A DNA stretch of 64,000 nt, taken from NCBI RefSeq assembly GCF_023074835.1, contig NZ_JALLGW010000001.1, forward strand, positions 2,976,001 through 3,040,000. The letters run 5' to 3'. The notes under the pieces are model-generated. The model did not search any database. It saw only the letters and a list, made by a program, of their open reading frames with translations, and had not been told where the DNA came from. The DNA comes from Halomarina salina. Lineage in GTDB: Archaea > Halobacteriota > Halobacteria > Halobacteriales > Haloarculaceae. The position numbers and the translations under genes are program-made. The number at the start of each line of letters is the position of its first letter. Position 1 is the stretch's first letter. Below are positions 63,666-64,000 of this stretch, in pieces.

Positions 63666-63891
63666 GGCTCGACGCGACGCACCGCCCCGGCACTCCAGGT
63701 ACGTAGGACACAGTACGCTACCCCAGCCGTAATGAGTCCCGTCCCCGTAGTCCACGGCCAGTGACCGGAGATGAGACGGCGACCAATGCACGGTACCGGC
63801 GAGGGACAGCGCCAACGAACGGCTGGCGTCCTCGTGTCGACGGCGAGCGCCAGCGAGAGCGTCGACCCACGACCGGTGGGTCGTCGGTGAC

Positions 63892-64000
63892 GTGACGCAG
63901 TTCGACCGTGGCCTCGGCGTGACGAAGTGGCTGAGAGACGTCTTCAGCGGGGGCGACGAGCTCCTGCTGGCGTTACTGACACAGCTCGGAGACGTGTGGT
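63892..64000 (+). CDS. Start of a PAP2-family phosphatase (3' truncated by window edge)
   Basis: From a GTG at 63892 the frame reads VTQFDRGLGVTKWLRDVFSG and then LLALLTQLGDVW to the window end. This resembles the N-terminus of haloarchaeal PAP2 (type 2 phosphatidic acid phosphatase) proteins, in which TQLGDVW precedes the first helix. Only 36 residues are visible, so the catalytic motifs are outside the window. The start is fixed only by the absence of a better upstream codon. Confidence 0.5.
   Translation, partial: MTQFDRGLGVTKWLRDVFSGGDELLLALLTQLGDVW

Noticed and set aside
1-64000. CRISPR arrays and intact insertion sequences
   Set aside because: No regularly spaced repeats of 25-40 bases and no full-length transposase gene were seen; only the doubtful IS200/IS605-like end near 55360.

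Overview
The window is a stretch of a halophilic archaeal chromosome (class Halobacteria). The evidence is high GC, strongly acidic proteins, archaeal-type TATA promoters with many leaderless starts, and haloarchaeal markers: an S-layer glycoprotein with PGF-CTERM anchor beside archaeosortase A, diphthine synthase, SRP19/Gar1, a HalOD1 protein, a UPF0058 protein, a VNG_1110C-type protein, and the L11 and L1-L10-L12 ribosomal genes. I could not fix the genus. About 70 protein genes and one tRNA are supported. No rRNA, CRISPR array or intact transposon was seen.

Layout. 1-3055: end of an ornithine cyclodeaminase-like gene, a presenilin-type membrane protease, a Tat lipoprotein and the gar1/srp19 pair. 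3166-6475: divergent corrinoid importer, btuF against btuC-btuD, sharing one 59-bp promoter region. 6590-8439: CAP-domain, DUF385-like and membrane-metalloprotease-like genes. 8765-18147: one long minus-strand cobalamin operon, read HAD phosphatase-cbiB-cobS-cobY-cobT-cobD-cbiZ-cbiA-cobA-cbiP, mostly with overlapping start and stop codons. It covers late (aerobic-or-salvage) adenosylcobalamin steps; the ring-contraction genes are not here. Together with btuFCD it gives uptake, remodelling (CbiZ) and nucleotide-loop assembly.

18750-22710: regulators and accessory genes (DUF7504-like, PadR, AIM24-like, sugar-phosphate-isomerase-like) plus a small membrane-protein gene that looks frameshifted. 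23047-43170: a 20-kb surface-polysaccharide or glycosylation island with two sugar-nucleotide epimerases at its ends, a flippase, five glycosyltransferases, a polytopic GT-C-like protein, a DUF1616 protein, a sulfatase-like enzyme, a Gfo/Idh oxidoreductase, and three unusual large proteins (beta-helix, PPC-CBM6, VCBS-repeat). An 850-bp gene-free stretch and a tRNA-Thr(CGU) close it.

44267-53942: housekeeping and surface genes: UPF0058, HalOD1, amphi-Trp, Trm5, Dph5, ArtA, S-layer glycoprotein, VOC protein, TIGR04206 protein and a DRG-type GTPase. A possible plus-strand non-coding RNA lies between the S-layer and VOC genes. 53943-55551: a gene-poor, visibly AT-richer patch with what looks like the end of an IS200/IS605-type element. 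55552-58987: small proteins and the stalk ribosomal genes, with an L1-type regulatory leader. 59180-64000: TctA-like permease, CorA, a small membrane protein, CysS, a hypothetical protein and the first codons of a PAP2-type phosphatase.

The most notable themes are the complete late-cobalamin operon carrying an unassigned HAD hydrolase, the glycan island with apparently unsecreted extracellular-type proteins, several operator-like palindromes placed at core promoters, and the pairing of the archaeosortase with two of its likely substrates.
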